From positions 1 through 18,246 of the forward strand of contig CAYFJE010000013.1 of NCBI GenBank assembly GCA_964343345.1: 18,246 bases of DNA, read 5' to 3'. The notes below the pieces were generated by a model that was not told the origin of the DNA, did not search any database, and was given only the letters and a program-made list of their open reading frames with translations. Positions within the stretch are counted from its first letter, which is position 1; each line of letters begins with the position of its first letter. A program made the translations under genes and the position numbers. The stretch is from UBA6624 sp964343345 [NCBI: uncultured bacterium]. GTDB lineage: Bacteria; UBP7; UBA6624. Positions 1 through 9,201 of the stretch are shown here, piece after piece.

Positions 1-1
1 T

Positions 2-3000
2 TCTTATATAGATACTCCTCAGAGTTCTAATTCAGTTATATATTGGCATGCCCCTCTTTTATCTCAGGATGTGGACATAAGAGTTACAGCTGTAGGTGAA
101 GGTTCTGGAAACACCGAGTCTTTAGAAAGAGAATTTGAAGTAGGGATAAACATAAGTATAAACAGTTTACCAAGCCCTTTGGCTGGAACATATACAGTGA
201 GTGGAACATTGGAAGGTCAGAGATGTTTTGGTATAAATGCTTGTGCTGACATTAATCTTGCAGTTGATTCTGAATATTTTGGAACAGAGCAAATTGGAAC
301 ATCTCATCAGTCAACAGTTATATGTGATCCGAACGAAGATTGGGACTGTAGTCCAACAACTACTATTTTTAATGTTGTTTCTACTCAGACTCACGATGGT
401 TCAAGTGGAGCTTTAATTGCTGAATTTACAAAAGGTTCAACAGTTAAATTTAGGGATCTCGATTCTGACCCAAGATCAAGCATAGTTAAATGTACTAAAT
501 TTTCAAATATCCCATCTGATACAGAGTGTTTGGACCCAAATGCTCCTAATGGCTTGCTTGTTTTGGAAAATCCTCTTGATTCAGAGGTTGAACATGGTGT
601 TGATGTCTGGAATGTTGCAAGGTGGCAATCTAATTGGGATACTGAAGTTAACCCCGGTACTGACGGTACTTATGATTTAATCGCTCAGGTTACTGACGGT
701 ATCAAAAGTTCTCAGGATACTAGAACGGTGCAGATCAACAATGATGCTAGTGGAGGGACTGATAAACAGGTTCTCGTGACTTCTCCTAAAAATAATGATA
801 TTATCGCTCCCGTTTTAACAAGTTTTGGACCTGATTGTATTCAGGGAACTGATGATGATGGTGAAATTGGATGGTTTGATTCGACTAGTAATACTTTTGT
901 TACTGATGGATTTAGGTGTATTACCTTTTCTGCAGTTGTAGATACATCTGTTTCTAATGTAACTTCAGTTGATTTTTATGTAGATGGCCAGGTCGCTTGC
1001 AGTGATAACAATGGAAATGATGCTGATGGCTGGTCTTGTGTTGCTGAAGCAACTTATCTTCCTAATATCAAAGTAGGGGGAAACAATTCATTTAATCCTA
1101 TTGCAGGAAATTCTCGGGTTAAAGCTTATGCGAATACTGCTATAACTAATTTTGATTCTGATGAAGTTGATTTTGAGTTACTAAATTGTGGGACTTTGGT
1201 TTCAGAAAACCTTCTTGGAGATATAAATTGGAATATTGAAGATTCTCCATACTTTTTGAATAATGATTTCGAAGTTAAAGGTAATTTGACTCTGGATACA
1301 GTTACGAACAACCCTAATGGCAATCCTTTAAGATTGAGATTCATGAGCGCTTCAGGATCTCCTCCAGTTGGAATAGATGTTACAGGTAATTTGACCACTG
1401 TTGGTTCAAATGGTGTTGTTCTTGAACCAGTCACTGTTGGGACTGGAGTTCCGGGTGTAGATAATGGTTATTGTCCTGGACAACCACAAAGTGCTTCAAC
1501 TGCTGAATCTGGTGATTGGGGTCAGGTAAAGTTTTCTGCTGGCTCAAGTGGCTATATCGAAAATATGGTTATTAGATATGGTGGAGGCATTAGTGATTTA
1601 GTTACACCTGCTGTTGAGGCTGGTTTGATCATTGAATCTGCTGGAGAGCTTGAAGATGGTGTTGATCTCAATAATGATGGAGACACGGAAGGTTCTTCTC
1701 TGATTTTTGATGGGTTGGAGATAGAAAGTTCTAATGGTACTGGATTAATTGTTACCGGAAGCCCATTGATAACACAGCCCACAATCGATAGTGGTGATTT
1801 AACTATTAAAGATAGTACGGGGTTCGGGATGATAATGCATCCAGCTTTTAGTGGTTTGAAAGACTTGGATTCAACTGGAATTTTGCCGGTTCTAAGTGGA
1901 AACGAGGACGGGGATTCAATTCAGATAGAGGGAGGAAATATACCTCAGGCACTTTCTGTATTGCTTCAAGATTGTCCAAACCTGTTTACAAATTGTCCTA
2001 ATTTCTGGGGTGAGGTTAGATGGCCTGCGGTTGTTGGAGCATATGTTGTAGATGGTTTAATATCAATTGAAGCTGGAGCAAGTTTAAGACTTGAAGATGG
2101 AGCGGTTGTTAAGTTTTTGACAACAGCTTCAGGAATTTCCTCTAGTGGAAGACTTGCGGTTGGAGATAATGCCGGTGATACTGCATACCTAACTTCATTT
2201 AGCGATGATTTTGCTGGAACTTTTTCTATACCAGGAGGAGGAATAATTGATTGTTCGGATGTAAACAGTTCGGGTCATCCAATATGTGACACTAATAAAG
2301 ATGGTATATCAACTGGAAGCCCCGGTGAATGGGGTTCTGTTAAATTTGATATTGGTTCAAATGGTTATGTTGAAAATGCAATTTTGAGATATGGAGGTTC
2401 TGATCCTTCACTGGGGGTTATTCAAGTTCAAAGCACTTCTTTAAGAGAGGGTAGTGATGAAATCGATTGTGATGATCCAGATATGCAGGTTATAGATTGG
2501 GATAATCCAAATGATCCTGTATCTGATGAAGAGCAAGACCTAAAAGATGATTGTGTTGTTATCCAGAATAATAAGATAATGGATGCTGGTGGTTACGGCA
2601 TTTCGATTACTGGACAACCAAATGTTTATCCAACTGTTAGGAACAATATATTTACAAGCTTGACTACTTATCCTGTTTTGCAAGTGCCAAGTTATACAGG
2701 TATTTCTGATATCCAAAATGATGATGCAGATCCTAATTTCTGTAGTAATCTTGCTGGAGAGGTTGTTGGAGATCCATGTGAATCTAATGATAATAAATTC
2801 TGTGATTGGGATGACACTTCAAACTCCTGTTTCACCCCAACTTCTTCAGATGCTTTTTATGGAATAAGAATGCTTTTAGGAAGGGTTACAGATGATGAAA
2901 TAGCTGTATTGAAACCTATGGACAGGGGAGATCATCTTGGAGATCAAACAGTAAATGCTCCAACACCAATGCCGTATGTCGTGGATCAAGATATGTCTGT

Positions 3001-6000
3001 TGAAGAGGATTTGAATGGAAATGGAACTGCGGGTATTTTTTCAATTTTACCTGGTGTTTTAATCAAATTGGATTCTTCAGGTGGAGGTATTTCTGCAGCT
3101 GGTACTTTGTGTATTGGTTCTGTTTGGAACGAGAGTTCTGAAACTTGTGAAGTTCCCCAAAATTCAAGTCAAGAAGGATGGGTTGACTTAACTGGAGGCC
3201 CTGGAGGAGGCCCTGATGGATTGTTGGACGAGGTTGTCTTTAGTGCTATAAGTGAAGATGATATTCTTGGTGAAGGTGACACTAATGGTGATAGTTCTTC
3301 CAGTTCTGCTCAGCCAGGTTCCTGGAGAGGGATTGAAATTACTTCAACTTCTAAAAAGAGTTTGGTTAACAATGCTTCAGTCAGATATGCTGGATCTGGA
3401 TTGGGTTCTTCTGTGAAAATTGATGGTTCTTTGGCAAGGGTTAGAAATTCAACAATAGAAAATAGTTCTGGTTATGGTTTACAGTATAGAGGAGGTGCAT
3501 CATCTCTATTAAATGTAACATTAGAGGATGGTTCTATTGTTCCTGATGTTGTAAGAGAATCTGTAAAGAGGAATAGATTCTTCAAAAACCAAAAAGCTCC
3601 TTTGTCAATTCCGCATTTTTCATCCTTATGTGGTCGAGAAGATGCTTGGACTGGAGTCAATTTCCTAGAAGGGTGTGATTCTGCTGGGCAAGATCAGAAC
3701 ATTGTTCCAGGTCCAGGCAGTTTAAATTCAAATATTGTATCTGCAATTCATTTACATACTTTTGATAGGACATGTCCTCCTGGTATTTGTTCTGAAGGAG
3801 AGATTGCAGAGTTAAACGATTCTGTCAAATGGTCAACAATGTGTTTTGCTAATCCTGGAAATTTGACAAGTGCTGATTGTGGCACTTCAAATGCTGGAGG
3901 AAATGTTGTAGATGCTGGGAATATTGGAAACATTATCCCTTATTTCATAGATTCGCACATCACTGTAGGAAATGGTGCTGAGCTTATTCTTGATTATGGT
4001 CTGGTAGCCAAGTTTGACAATCAGGTTTCAGGAATTACTGTAAATGGTTCTTTAACTGCCGCTGGTAACCCTGACGACAATGCTAACAATCCAAATGTTG
4101 ATGCAAGTGATACTCCTCCTGCTATTGGTGGGAATCCTGGAGAAGCAGATGTAATATTTACCAGTTATTTTGATGATATGTCTGAAGTTTGTTTGAATGG
4201 AGCATGTGATACTGATGGTTCAGGTTTGTCGGAAGGTTCTCGTGGAGATTGGAAAGGTGTTTATTTTGTATCAAATGAAGATTCTTCGATTTGTCCTGAT
4301 TCTTATCCTTTCAACCACCCTGTAGCTGAGAATGTTTCAAATATAGAACCATGTGCAAGAATTTTTGGAATGACAATTGCTTTTGCTGGTGCTGGAAATA
4401 GAGGCTCAACAAAGGGTGATGTTTTAGATCAAGGAAATATTGTTTTTGATGCATCTGAATCAATATTGGTTGATGGTTTGATTTCTGTGGAATCTGCTGA
4501 GAATGGTATTGTTATTTTAGATAATGAGAATTTCACAGGATCCTTCCCAACAATAAGGAATTCAGTTTTTTCTTTTAATAGTTTTTATCCGATAGTTTCT
4601 GATATGGGTATTGGTAGCGAATTCTTACAGGATAATTCTTATGCTGTTAATGAAATACCTGAAAGCGGAAATAAGGAATATCCTGCTTTTGCTATAAGAG
4701 GAGGACAACTCAGAAATAGGGTTGTTGGACTTGATACAACTTGGAATAACAATTCCGTTTCTGTTGTTGGCGATGGAGGTACGGAAATTTGGCCAATGGC
4801 TTATGTTGTCACTGATCCAATAAGGGTTGGTGATAGTAGTGCTGTAGACAATATAGATGTTCATATGAGAATTGAAGAAGGGGTTGTCATCAAAATGGGT
4901 GATCCCTTCATTTATGGAGAATCAGACGGTGTTGATAATCGGGAAGTTAGTATGATTGTTGATGGTTATTTGCAGGTTGATGGAACCTTAACTAATCCGG
5001 TTGTTTGGACAAGTATTTCCGATGACTGTAATGGGAATATTGATGATTTAACATTCAGTTGTGATTCAGCTTGGTTGAACAGTTCTCCATTTTTAGCAGA
5101 GGGTGTTGATACAAATAGAGATCTCATGAGCATGGGTCCTGATCCTGCAGATTTGGATCTTGCCAACGAGAATGATGACAATTGGTTAAGGATGGATGAT
5201 GATGGTGATGCTAATTTTGAAAAGTCTTTCTGGGGTTCTCTTGCATTAAGAACAAGAATAGATGCTGATTTAAACAATGTCAAAGTTTTGTTTGGGGGTT
5301 CGAATGAAAATTCAGATGTTTTTGGTATCTCCCCAACACAAAGAGCTGGAAACCTTACACTCCAAGGAGAATCTGCTCCAGGTGCTCAGATTAGGATTTC
5401 AGATGCTGAGTTTGCTTATTCCGGAGGGCATGGCATAGCCAGTTTCAAGCAGGCTGGATTAATGGATATAAACCTTCACATTAAAGAAGGGTCGTATGTT
5501 CATCATAGTTATGGTAGAGGTATCCATATGTCCGAAACACCTTTCAAGATTACTGGGTCTGCTGGTAATGAAACAATAATTGAAGGAAATGGTCTCAGGT
5601 GTTCTAACTCATTGATTGGAACTCCATTGAAGCCAGGAGTAACTGATGAATGTGATGGTGTCTTTATCGAAAGAACACAAGACCCAACAATAACAGGGTT
5701 GATAACAAAAGACAATGGAGGTTGGGGTATATATGTAAAAGCTGGACATAGTGGTACATGTAATATAGAGCAGCCTTTCCCAGTGATTTCTTCAAGTGGT
5801 CTTACAGGAACACTTCAGGTTCTAAATAATGGATTGGGTGGTGTAAGGTTCGAAAACACACTCGATTTCTTAGTTGATGGAATTGAGGTGAACAATAATG
5901 GGTATTATGGAAAAGGATGGGATGATGGGCATGGTGTTGATTTTGTTGTAAATCAAATAGATGCTTGTCCTCCTGCTGCTGCAAACAAAGGAGAAATGTA

Positions 6001-7729
6001 CAACAGCACAATGCAGAACAATACTTGGAGAGGGCTTGTTGTGAGGAATATGTTTGAAACTCCTACAGGCGGACCTACTCCAGACCTTATAAACAATACG
6101 ATTACAGGTAACACAGGTGGTGGTATTTTGATTTGGCATGCAAGTCCTACTATTACTAATTCAAACATATCAAACAATTCCGCATTGATCTTAAATGACG
6201 AGCCTTTACCGACAGATTGTCCTGAATTGAATGTTTCTTCTGGTAATCCATGTTTGGAATTTACTCAGGTTGGACATGGTGTTTATGTTCATATCGACAG
6301 ACCAGAGGGTATTCCAACACCTTTGACATCTTTCATGAATCCGGCAGATTTAACTTTAAGTGGATCTGATTCAACGAAGATAAATTCAACAAGGCCTGGT
6401 CTTTCTAACTTAAATTTGACTGACAACAGTCCTTACCAAATGAGGCTTCCTGTAAATATAGAAGTAGGAAATTCTGCTGCAAATCCAAATGGAAGACAAA
6501 ATAACAATCAGTTTATCAAAACCGTTAGTGACAGTGATAATACCTGTGTAGGTGATGGAAATGTTCCATGTATAAGAAACGCTGTTGAGATTTATGGTTG
6601 GGTTATAAGCGATACATTTACTGATGATATTGCTCAGGCAACATCTGATCCTGAAGCAGTTGCTACAACAAACACTTATCCAGGAGCTATTCAGCCAGAT
6701 GTTCTTCTTGGTGTTTTGAATGGGGAAACAGGCGGTGGCGGTCAAACAAATGCAATTCCTTATGTTATTACAAACGACATATTGATATTGCCTTCAGACA
6801 ACTATGAGGGTTATTCAAACCCAGCAGATGGAACACAATTCTCACCTGTTTACTTACAAATTGATTCAACAATTGTTAAATTAAGGGATGAGCCTGAAAA
6901 TGTTGATTGGAGTCAAGGTGCAATTGATTTTCATAATCATAGTTTGTTTGTAGCTGATAACAGTTTTATAACAAGCATACATGATCCTTTATTGGGTACA
7001 AAGATTGATTACCCAGATTCAAATCTTGGATTGTATGAAGAAGCTTCAACTCCTGGTGATTGGGGTGCTGTTCGTTTCTACAATAGGTCTCTCGATTTTT
7101 GGGAATCATGGCTAAATGTTGATTCACTTTGTGCAGAAACCGATGTTGCTGTTATTGGAGGAACAATTGGTGGAGGAACACAGTATTCAGAAGGTTTTGG
7201 CGGAACCCCTGACTTGCAACTTGAACAAAGAGGAGCAGGAACTGGTGCATGTTTAGGATGGACTAGTCATCCAACAAATCCATATGAAGGAACAACTGCT
7301 GACGAGGATGAAGACTGTGATCCTATGTGTGATTGGTACCCACAAGCTCCCTTCTCTGATAATCCAGGAAGTAGCATGATAAGCAGATTATGGAATACTG
7401 TTTTGAAATACGGTGGAGAATCTTCAGAATCCATGATTTGGATACAAGAGTCAAGTCCAATGATTTTCCAGGTAGGCCTTGAAAGTTCGATATCAAATGG
7501 TATTTATATCGATGGAACAAATACAAACCATTCGTTCCAAGATTTACAAGCATGTTCTAGTCCAGGTTGTCAGATCCCTGCTTTGGGTGGCGGTGGTAGA
7601 TTCTGGACAACATTCCCTAGAATTCAACTAGCCTCTTGGCAGTCTAATCTTTTAGGTGTTTGTAAGTTTGTTGACAATGGTGGAATAAACCTTGTTGCAA
7701 ATGCTAACACTATTTGTAGCCAATTTTAA
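2..7729 (+). CDS. Giant modular parallel beta-helix protein, probably secreted (5' end outside window)
   Basis: The frame is open from base 2 to the TAA at 7727-7729, so at least 2,575 codons are present and the true start and any signal peptide lie upstream. The GTG at 71 is only the first in-window start codon. Residue numbers here count from that GTG. The first ~390 residues look Ig-like: about 155-225 contains GTYDLIAQVTDG, and about 230-370 contains VDFYVDGQVACSD. From ~375 to the end there are about six degenerate modules. Each has a helix-like stretch ending in VVKF or VIKM, then an Asp-rich DTNxDG-like loop, then a G-D/E-W-G or related signature, then an IRYGG-like strand. Residues ~1780-2040 are typical short beta-helix rungs. 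Cysteines are frequent and often paired; lysine is scarce compared with neighbouring genes. This suggests an exported, disulfide-bonded, possibly calcium-binding surface protein, perhaps an adhesin or polysaccharide-binding protein. I see no enzyme motif, LPXTG, membrane anchor or recognised sorting domain at the C-terminus, which ends ANANTICSQF. The specific function is unknown. Confidence 0.85.
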   Translation, partial: SYIDTPQSSNSVIYWHAPLLSQDVDIRVTAVGEGSGNTESLEREFEVGINISINSLPSPLAGTYTVSGTLEGQRCFGINACADINLAVDSEYFGTEQIGTSHQSTVICDPNEDWDCSPTTTIFNVVSTQTHDGSSGALIAEFTKGSTVKFRDLDSDPRSSIVKCTKFSNIPSDTECLDPNAPNGLLVLENPLDSEVEHGVDVWNVARWQSNWDTEVNPGTDGTYDLIAQVTDGIKSSQDTRTVQINNDASGGTDKQVLVTSPKNNDIIAPVLTSFGPDCIQGTDDDGEIGWFDSTSNTFVTDGFRCITFSAVVDTSVSNVTSVDFYVDGQVACSDNNGNDADGWSCVAEATYLPNIKVGGNNSFNPIAGNSRVKAYANTAITNFDSDEVDFELLNCGTLVSENLLGDINWNIEDSPYFLNNDFEVKGNLTLDTVTNNPNGNPLRLRFMSASGSPPVGIDVTGNLTTVGSNGVVLEPVTVGTGVPGVDNGYCPGQPQSASTAESGDWGQVKFSAGSSGYIENMVIRYGGGISDLVTPAVEAGLIIESAGELEDGVDLNNDGDTEGSSLIFDGLEIESSNGTGLIVTGSPLITQPTIDSGDLTIKDSTGFGMIMHPAFSGLKDLDSTGILPVLSGNEDGDSIQIEGGNIPQALSVLLQDCPNLFTNCPNFWGEVRWPAVVGAYVVDGLISIEAGASLRLEDGAVVKFLTTASGISSSGRLAVGDNAGDTAYLTSFSDDFAGTFSIPGGGIIDCSDVNSSGHPICDTNKDGISTGSPGEWGSVKFDIGSNGYVENAILRYGGSDPSLGVIQVQSTSLREGSDEIDCDDPDMQVIDWDNPNDPVSDEEQDLKDDCVVIQNNKIMDAGGYGISITGQPNVYPTVRNNIFTSLTTYPVLQVPSYTGISDIQNDDADPNFCSNLAGEVVGDPCESNDNKFCDWDDTSNSCFTPTSSDAFYGIRMLLGRVTDDEIAVLKPMDRGDHLGDQTVNAPTPMPYVVDQDMSVEEDLNGNGTAGIFSILPGVLIKLDSSGGGISAAGTLCIGSVWNESSETCEVPQNSSQEGWVDLTGGPGGGPDGLLDEVVFSAISEDDILGEGDTNGDSSSSSAQPGSWRGIEITSTSKKSLVNNASVRYAGSGLGSSVKIDGSLARVRNSTIENSSGYGLQYRGGASSLLNVTLEDGSIVPDVVRESVKRNRFFKNQKAPLSIPHFSSLCGREDAWTGVNFLEGCDSAGQDQNIVPGPGSLNSNIVSAIHLHTFDRTCPPGICSEGEIAELNDSVKWSTMCFANPGNLTSADCGTSNAGGNVVDAGNIGNIIPYFIDSHITVGNGAELILDYGLVAKFDNQVSGITVNGSLTAAGNPDDNANNPNVDASDTPPAIGGNPGEADVIFTSYFDDMSEVCLNGACDTDGSGLSEGSRGDWKGVYFVSNEDSSICPDSYPFNHPVAENVSNIEPCARIFGMTIAFAGAGNRGSTKGDVLDQGNIVFDASESILVDGLISVESAENGIVILDNENFTGSFPTIRNSVFSFNSFYPIVSDMGIGSEFLQDNSYAVNEIPESGNKEYPAFAIRGGQLRNRVVGLDTTWNNNSVSVVGDGGTEIWPMAYVVTDPIRVGDSSAVDNIDVHMRIEEGVVIKMGDPFIYGESDGVDNREVSMIVDGYLQVDGTLTNPVVWTSISDDCNGNIDDLTFSCDSAWLNSSPFLAEGVDTNRDLMSMGPDPADLDLANENDDNWLRMDDDGDANFEKSFWGSLALRTRIDADLNNVKVLFGGSNENSDVFGISPTQRAGNLTLQGESAPGAQIRISDAEFAYSGGHGIASFKQAGLMDINLHIKEGSYVHHSYGRGIHMSETPFKITGSAGNETIIEGNGLRCSNSLIGTPLKPGVTDECDGVFIERTQDPTITGLITKDNGGWGIYVKAGHSGTCNIEQPFPVISSSGLTGTLQVLNNGLGGVRFENTLDFLVDGIEVNNNGYYGKGWDDGHGVDFVVNQIDACPPAAANKGEMYNSTMQNNTWRGLVVRNMFETPTGGPTPDLINNTITGNTGGGILIWHASPTITNSNISNNSALILNDEPLPTDCPELNVSSGNPCLEFTQVGHGVYVHIDRPEGIPTPLTSFMNPADLTLSGSDSTKINSTRPGLSNLNLTDNSPYQMRLPVNIEVGNSAANPNGRQNNNQFIKTVSDSDNTCVGDGNVPCIRNAVEIYGWVISDTFTDDIAQATSDPEAVATTNTYPGAIQPDVLLGVLNGETGGGGQTNAIPYVITNDILILPSDNYEGYSNPADGTQFSPVYLQIDSTIVKLRDEPENVDWSQGAIDFHNHSLFVADNSFITSIHDPLLGTKIDYPDSNLGLYEEASTPGDWGAVRFYNRSLDFWESWLNVDSLCAETDVAVIGGTIGGGTQYSEGFGGTPDLQLEQRGAGTGACLGWTSHPTNPYEGTTADEDEDCDPMCDWYPQAPFSDNPGSSMISRLWNTVLKYGGESSESMIWIQESSPMIFQVGLESSISNGIYIDGTNTNHSFQDLQACSSPGCQIPALGGGGRFWTTFPRIQLASWQSNLLGVCKFVDNGGINLVANANTICSQF
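1511..7065 (+). repeat. Degenerate module signature (G-D/E-W-G) repeated through the giant protein gene
   Basis: Six protein-level copies of a tryptophan signature start near 1511 (GDWGQVKF), 2324 (GEWGSVKF), 3314 (PGSWRGIEI), 4241 (RGDWKGVYF), 5228 (FWGSLAL) and 7052 (PGDWGAVRF). Most are followed 15-25 residues later by a strand such as VIRYGG, ILRYGG, SVRYAG or VLKYGG. Several are preceded by an Asp-rich loop: DTNKDG, DTNGD, DTDGSG or DTNRD. Spacing is irregular (about 0.8-1.8 kb) and the DNA has diverged, so these are old domain duplications. The gap between the fifth and sixth copies is filled by short beta-helix rungs. Confidence 0.75.
5390..6190 (+). repeat. Run of short parallel beta-helix (PbH1-like) rungs inside the giant protein
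   Basis: The encoded segment repeats a pattern of about 22-30 residues of the kind N-N-G-x-G-I/V-x-V. Examples are SGGHGIASF, SYGRGIHMSE, DNGGWGIYVKAG, NNGLGGVRFEN, NNTWRGLVVRN and NTGGGILIWHASPTITNSNIS. Such asparagine/glycine turns between short strands are the hallmark of right-handed parallel beta-helices (PbH1/NosD-like repeats). In bacteria these folds are often surface proteins or polysaccharide-active enzymes. No catalytic triad of a known lyase family was recognised. Confidence 0.75.
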
Positions 7730-7732
7730 AAG

Positions 7733-7963
7733 TTGACAAATAGATTTTGTGTGCCTGACTTGGGAAGAGTCGAAGGGGATGTCCTTTTGGTCTCATGGCT
7801 TGTCAAAGAAGGGGATGAGGTTGTAAAAGGTCAAGAAGTTGTGGAGCTTGAAACAAGCAAGGTAACTTTTTCAGTTGAGTCTGACATTGAGGGAAAGATA
7901 AGCAAAATGAAGAAGGAAGGAACAAAGGTCTTGGTTGGAGAGATGATTGCGTTCATAAGCTAA
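7733..7963 (+). CDS. Stand-alone lipoyl (biotinyl-lipoyl) domain protein
   Basis: This 76-residue protein is a complete single lipoyl domain. It starts CVPDLGRVEG, has the conserved GD turn (VKEGDEVVKGQ, 25-34), the hairpin VELETSKVTF with Lys43 as the expected lipoylated lysine, and the second half-barrel EGTKVLVGEMIAFIS. ETSKV replaces the usual ETDKA/V of 2-oxoacid dehydrogenase E2 proteins. The hairpin lacks the MKM biotin signature, so lipoyl is favoured over biotin. No E1-binding or acyltransferase core follows, so it is not a truncated window-edge E2. The start is TTG at 7733, three bases after the giant gene's TAA and in the same frame; GTG at 7751 would cut into the domain. No Shine-Dalgarno is evident, so expression may depend on translational coupling. 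Its stop overlaps the serS ATG by one base. It could be a free carrier for a dehydrogenase encoded elsewhere, or a small GcvH-like carrier; the partner is unknown. Confidence 0.85.
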   Translation: MTNRFCVPDLGRVEGDVLLVSWLVKEGDEVVKGQEVVELETSKVTFSVESDIEGKISKMKKEGTKVLVGEMIAFIS

Positions 7964-9201
7964 TGTATTCTTTAAAAGGTATTTCGGATTTTTTGCCTGA
8001 TTTGGCAAAGGGCCTTTCTAGAAGGGGTGAGAATTTTGATTTCAATTATTTAGAGGAACTTAACCAAAAAAGAAAGGATTTTCAACTAAAGTATGATAAT
8101 CTGAAATCCGAATCTAGAAAAATCGGACAAGAAATAGCAAATTCTTCAAACAAAAAAAAAGAATCTTTGATGAAAGAAGTTAAAGAAATTTCCAATAAAA
8201 CCAAATCCATCAAGAAGAATATGGAAAAGAATAGTAACGACCTTTTTGATGAATTAATCAAGATACCAAATCTCCCAGCTGAATGGATTCCGGACGGAAT
8301 AGAAGGAAAAGTTGTTAAGGAATGGGGTAAATCTAAAAAAGAAAAGACCCCTTTTCACTGGGAAATAGGAGAAAAATTGAACATTTTTGATTTCAAAAGT
8401 GCTTCAAAGATATCTGGATCTGGTTGGCCTTTGTTGAAAGGAGATGGTTCAAAACTCTCAAGAGAATTAGGGAACCTTATGCTTGAACACCATGTATCTA
8501 ATGGTTTTTTTGAGGTAAGCCCTCCTTTTCTCGTAACTGAAAAAACGATGCTTGGAAGCGGACAGTTGCCAAAATTTGCTGATCAAGCTTATAAAACTGA
8601 AGATGGGCATTGGCTTATCCCAACTTCAGAAGTACCTTTAGTAAATTTTCTTGCATACCAAGATTTAAATGTAGATGATTTGCCTTTAAGGCTTGTTTCT
8701 TGGACCCATAATTTTAGAAGAGAGGCTGGAAGCTACGGGATAAAAACAAAAGGATTAATCAGGGTTCATCAATTTGAAAAAGTTGAAATGGTTAGTGTTG
8801 TCAAGAATAAAGATTCAAAAAAAGAATTAGATTTTCTAGTGGAAAGAGCAGAAGGGATTTTAGAGCTTTTAAACATTCCTTACAGAAGAAGGTTGTTGGG
8901 TGCTGCTGATTTGGGTTTTTCTTCTTCAGCTACATATGATATAGAAATACCAATGCCTTCTGATGGAAATTGGATGGAGATATCTTCAGTCAGCATTTGT
9001 GACGATTTCCAATCTAGAAGAGCAGGTGTTTTTTGCAAGGAGAAAAATAAGAATTTTCATCCGTGTTTGCTTAATGGAACTGGTGTGGCTGTTGGAAGAT
9101 TGATTGCAGCTATTTTAGAACATTGCTGGAATGGAGAATCTGTTATTCTCCCTGATGTTCTAGAAGAAAAATTTAAGAAAAAGGAGTTAACTTGTGAGTA
9201 A
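7963..9201 (+). CDS. serS: Seryl-tRNA synthetase
   Basis: This class II synthetase charges tRNA(Ser) (and tRNA(Sec) where present) with serine in the cytoplasm. At 412 residues it is close to the usual bacterial length. Residues ~27-100 form the Lys/Glu-rich helical arm that grips the long variable arm of tRNA(Ser). The catalytic core shows motif 1 (FFEVSPPFLV, 182-191), the serine-binding TSEVP (221-225), motif 2 (FRREAGSYG at 251-259, then RVHQFEKVE at 267-275) and motif 3 (NGTGVAVGR, 371-379). The segment EISSVSICDDFQSRR (339-353) matches the family's EVSSCSNxxDFQxRR with substitutions. The ATG at 7963 overlaps the TAA of the lipoyl gene (TAATG), and the 3' end overlaps the next gene by eight bases. 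The context suggests an operon. No T-box leader or promoter space is present immediately upstream. Confidence 0.97.
   Translation: MYSLKGISDFLPDLAKGLSRRGENFDFNYLEELNQKRKDFQLKYDNLKSESRKIGQEIANSSNKKKESLMKEVKEISNKTKSIKKNMEKNSNDLFDELIKIPNLPAEWIPDGIEGKVVKEWGKSKKEKTPFHWEIGEKLNIFDFKSASKISGSGWPLLKGDGSKLSRELGNLMLEHHVSNGFFEVSPPFLVTEKTMLGSGQLPKFADQAYKTEDGHWLIPTSEVPLVNFLAYQDLNVDDLPLRLVSWTHNFRREAGSYGIKTKGLIRVHQFEKVEMVSVVKNKDSKKELDFLVERAEGILELLNIPYRRRLLGAADLGFSSSATYDIEIPMPSDGNWMEISSVSICDDFQSRRAGVFCKEKNKNFHPCLLNGTGVAVGRLIAAILEHCWNGESVILPDVLEEKFKKKELTCE
9181..9186 (+). promoter_or_regulatory. Ribosome binding site inside the serS end
   Basis: AAGGAG lies seven bases before the GTG at 9194. It supports that GTG, which overlaps the serS stop, as the start of the downstream dehydrogenase-fold gene. 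Confidence 0.6.

Noticed and set aside
71-73. GTG as the start of the giant gene
   Set aside because: The frame is open to base 2 with protein-like sequence (DTPQSSNSVIYWHAPL), so the gene begins upstream and this GTG is an internal valine.
4966-5283. Minus-strand reading frame antisense to the giant gene
   Set aside because: The peptide is composition-driven, with no recognisable motif and no Shine-Dalgarno. It is a shadow of the biased codons on the plus strand, like the other antisense frames at 1126-1434, 5802-6177 and 6410-6745.
7733-7963. Biotin carrier protein (AccB/BCCP) instead of lipoyl domain
   Set aside because: The hairpin reads ETSKV and lacks the (A/V)MKM biotinylation motif; the layout matches lipoyl domains of E2 proteins.
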